5,685 bases of DNA from a bacterium (GTDB lineage: Bacteria; Cyanobacteriota; Vampirovibrionia; Obscuribacterales; Obscuribacteraceae). The notes beneath the pieces are model-generated. The model did not search any database. It was not told the origin of the DNA and saw only the letters and a program-made list of their open reading frames with translations. This document shows, piece after piece, positions 5,685 to 5,685 of this stretch. The stretch covers positions 1-5,685 of the forward strand of contig JAUIJG010000344.1 in NCBI GenBank assembly GCA_030431355.1, given 5' to 3'. Each line of letters starts with the position of its first letter. The stretch's first letter is position 1. The translations under genes were made by a program, and so were the position numbers.

Positions 5685-5685
5685 A

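Overview
The window looks like an ordinary bacterial chromosome segment of moderate GC content, judged by eye and not computed. It holds four well supported protein-coding genes, plus the 3' end of a fifth that runs off the right edge. The CobT-like gene belongs to the UPF0284/TIGR00303 type, best known from cyanobacteria and archaea. The DAHP synthase is the type I-beta form with a ferredoxin-like N-terminal domain. A cyanobacterial-lineage organism, perhaps a non-photosynthetic relative, is my best guess, but it is inference at low confidence. No mobile element, CRISPR array, tRNA or rRNA was seen.

Layout. (1) 1-1173, plus strand: a GAF-like/GGDEF diguanylate cyclase whose 5' end lies outside the window. 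(2) 1174-1431: a convergent intergenic region with a weak terminator-like hairpin and a perfect 40-bp palindrome. (3) 3647 down to 1432, minus strand: a two-gene operon in which an unrecognised multi-pass membrane protein precedes a CobT-family phosphoribosyltransferase, joined by an ATGA stop/start overlap. (4) 3648-4093: a long divergent intergenic region with a 16-bp-period direct repeat, candidate promoters and a Shine-Dalgarno sequence. (5) 4094-5188, plus strand: DAHP synthase, the first enzyme of the shikimate pathway. The reading frame is open from 3953, but family alignment and the Shine-Dalgarno sequence favour a TTG start at 4094. (6) 5189-5438: a convergent intergenic region with one hairpin and an orphan Shine-Dalgarno-like sequence. 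(7) 5439-5684, minus strand: the C-terminal 81 codons of an unrecognised protein.

The genes belong to separate processes: c-di-GMP signalling, assembly of the cobalamin lower ligand, and aromatic amino acid entry. Only the membrane protein and cobT are visibly linked. I found no convincing new multi-gene system. The points most worth a second look are the 40-bp palindrome with reversed terminator polarity, the unknown membrane protein coupled to cobT, and the start site and long leader of the DAHP synthase.
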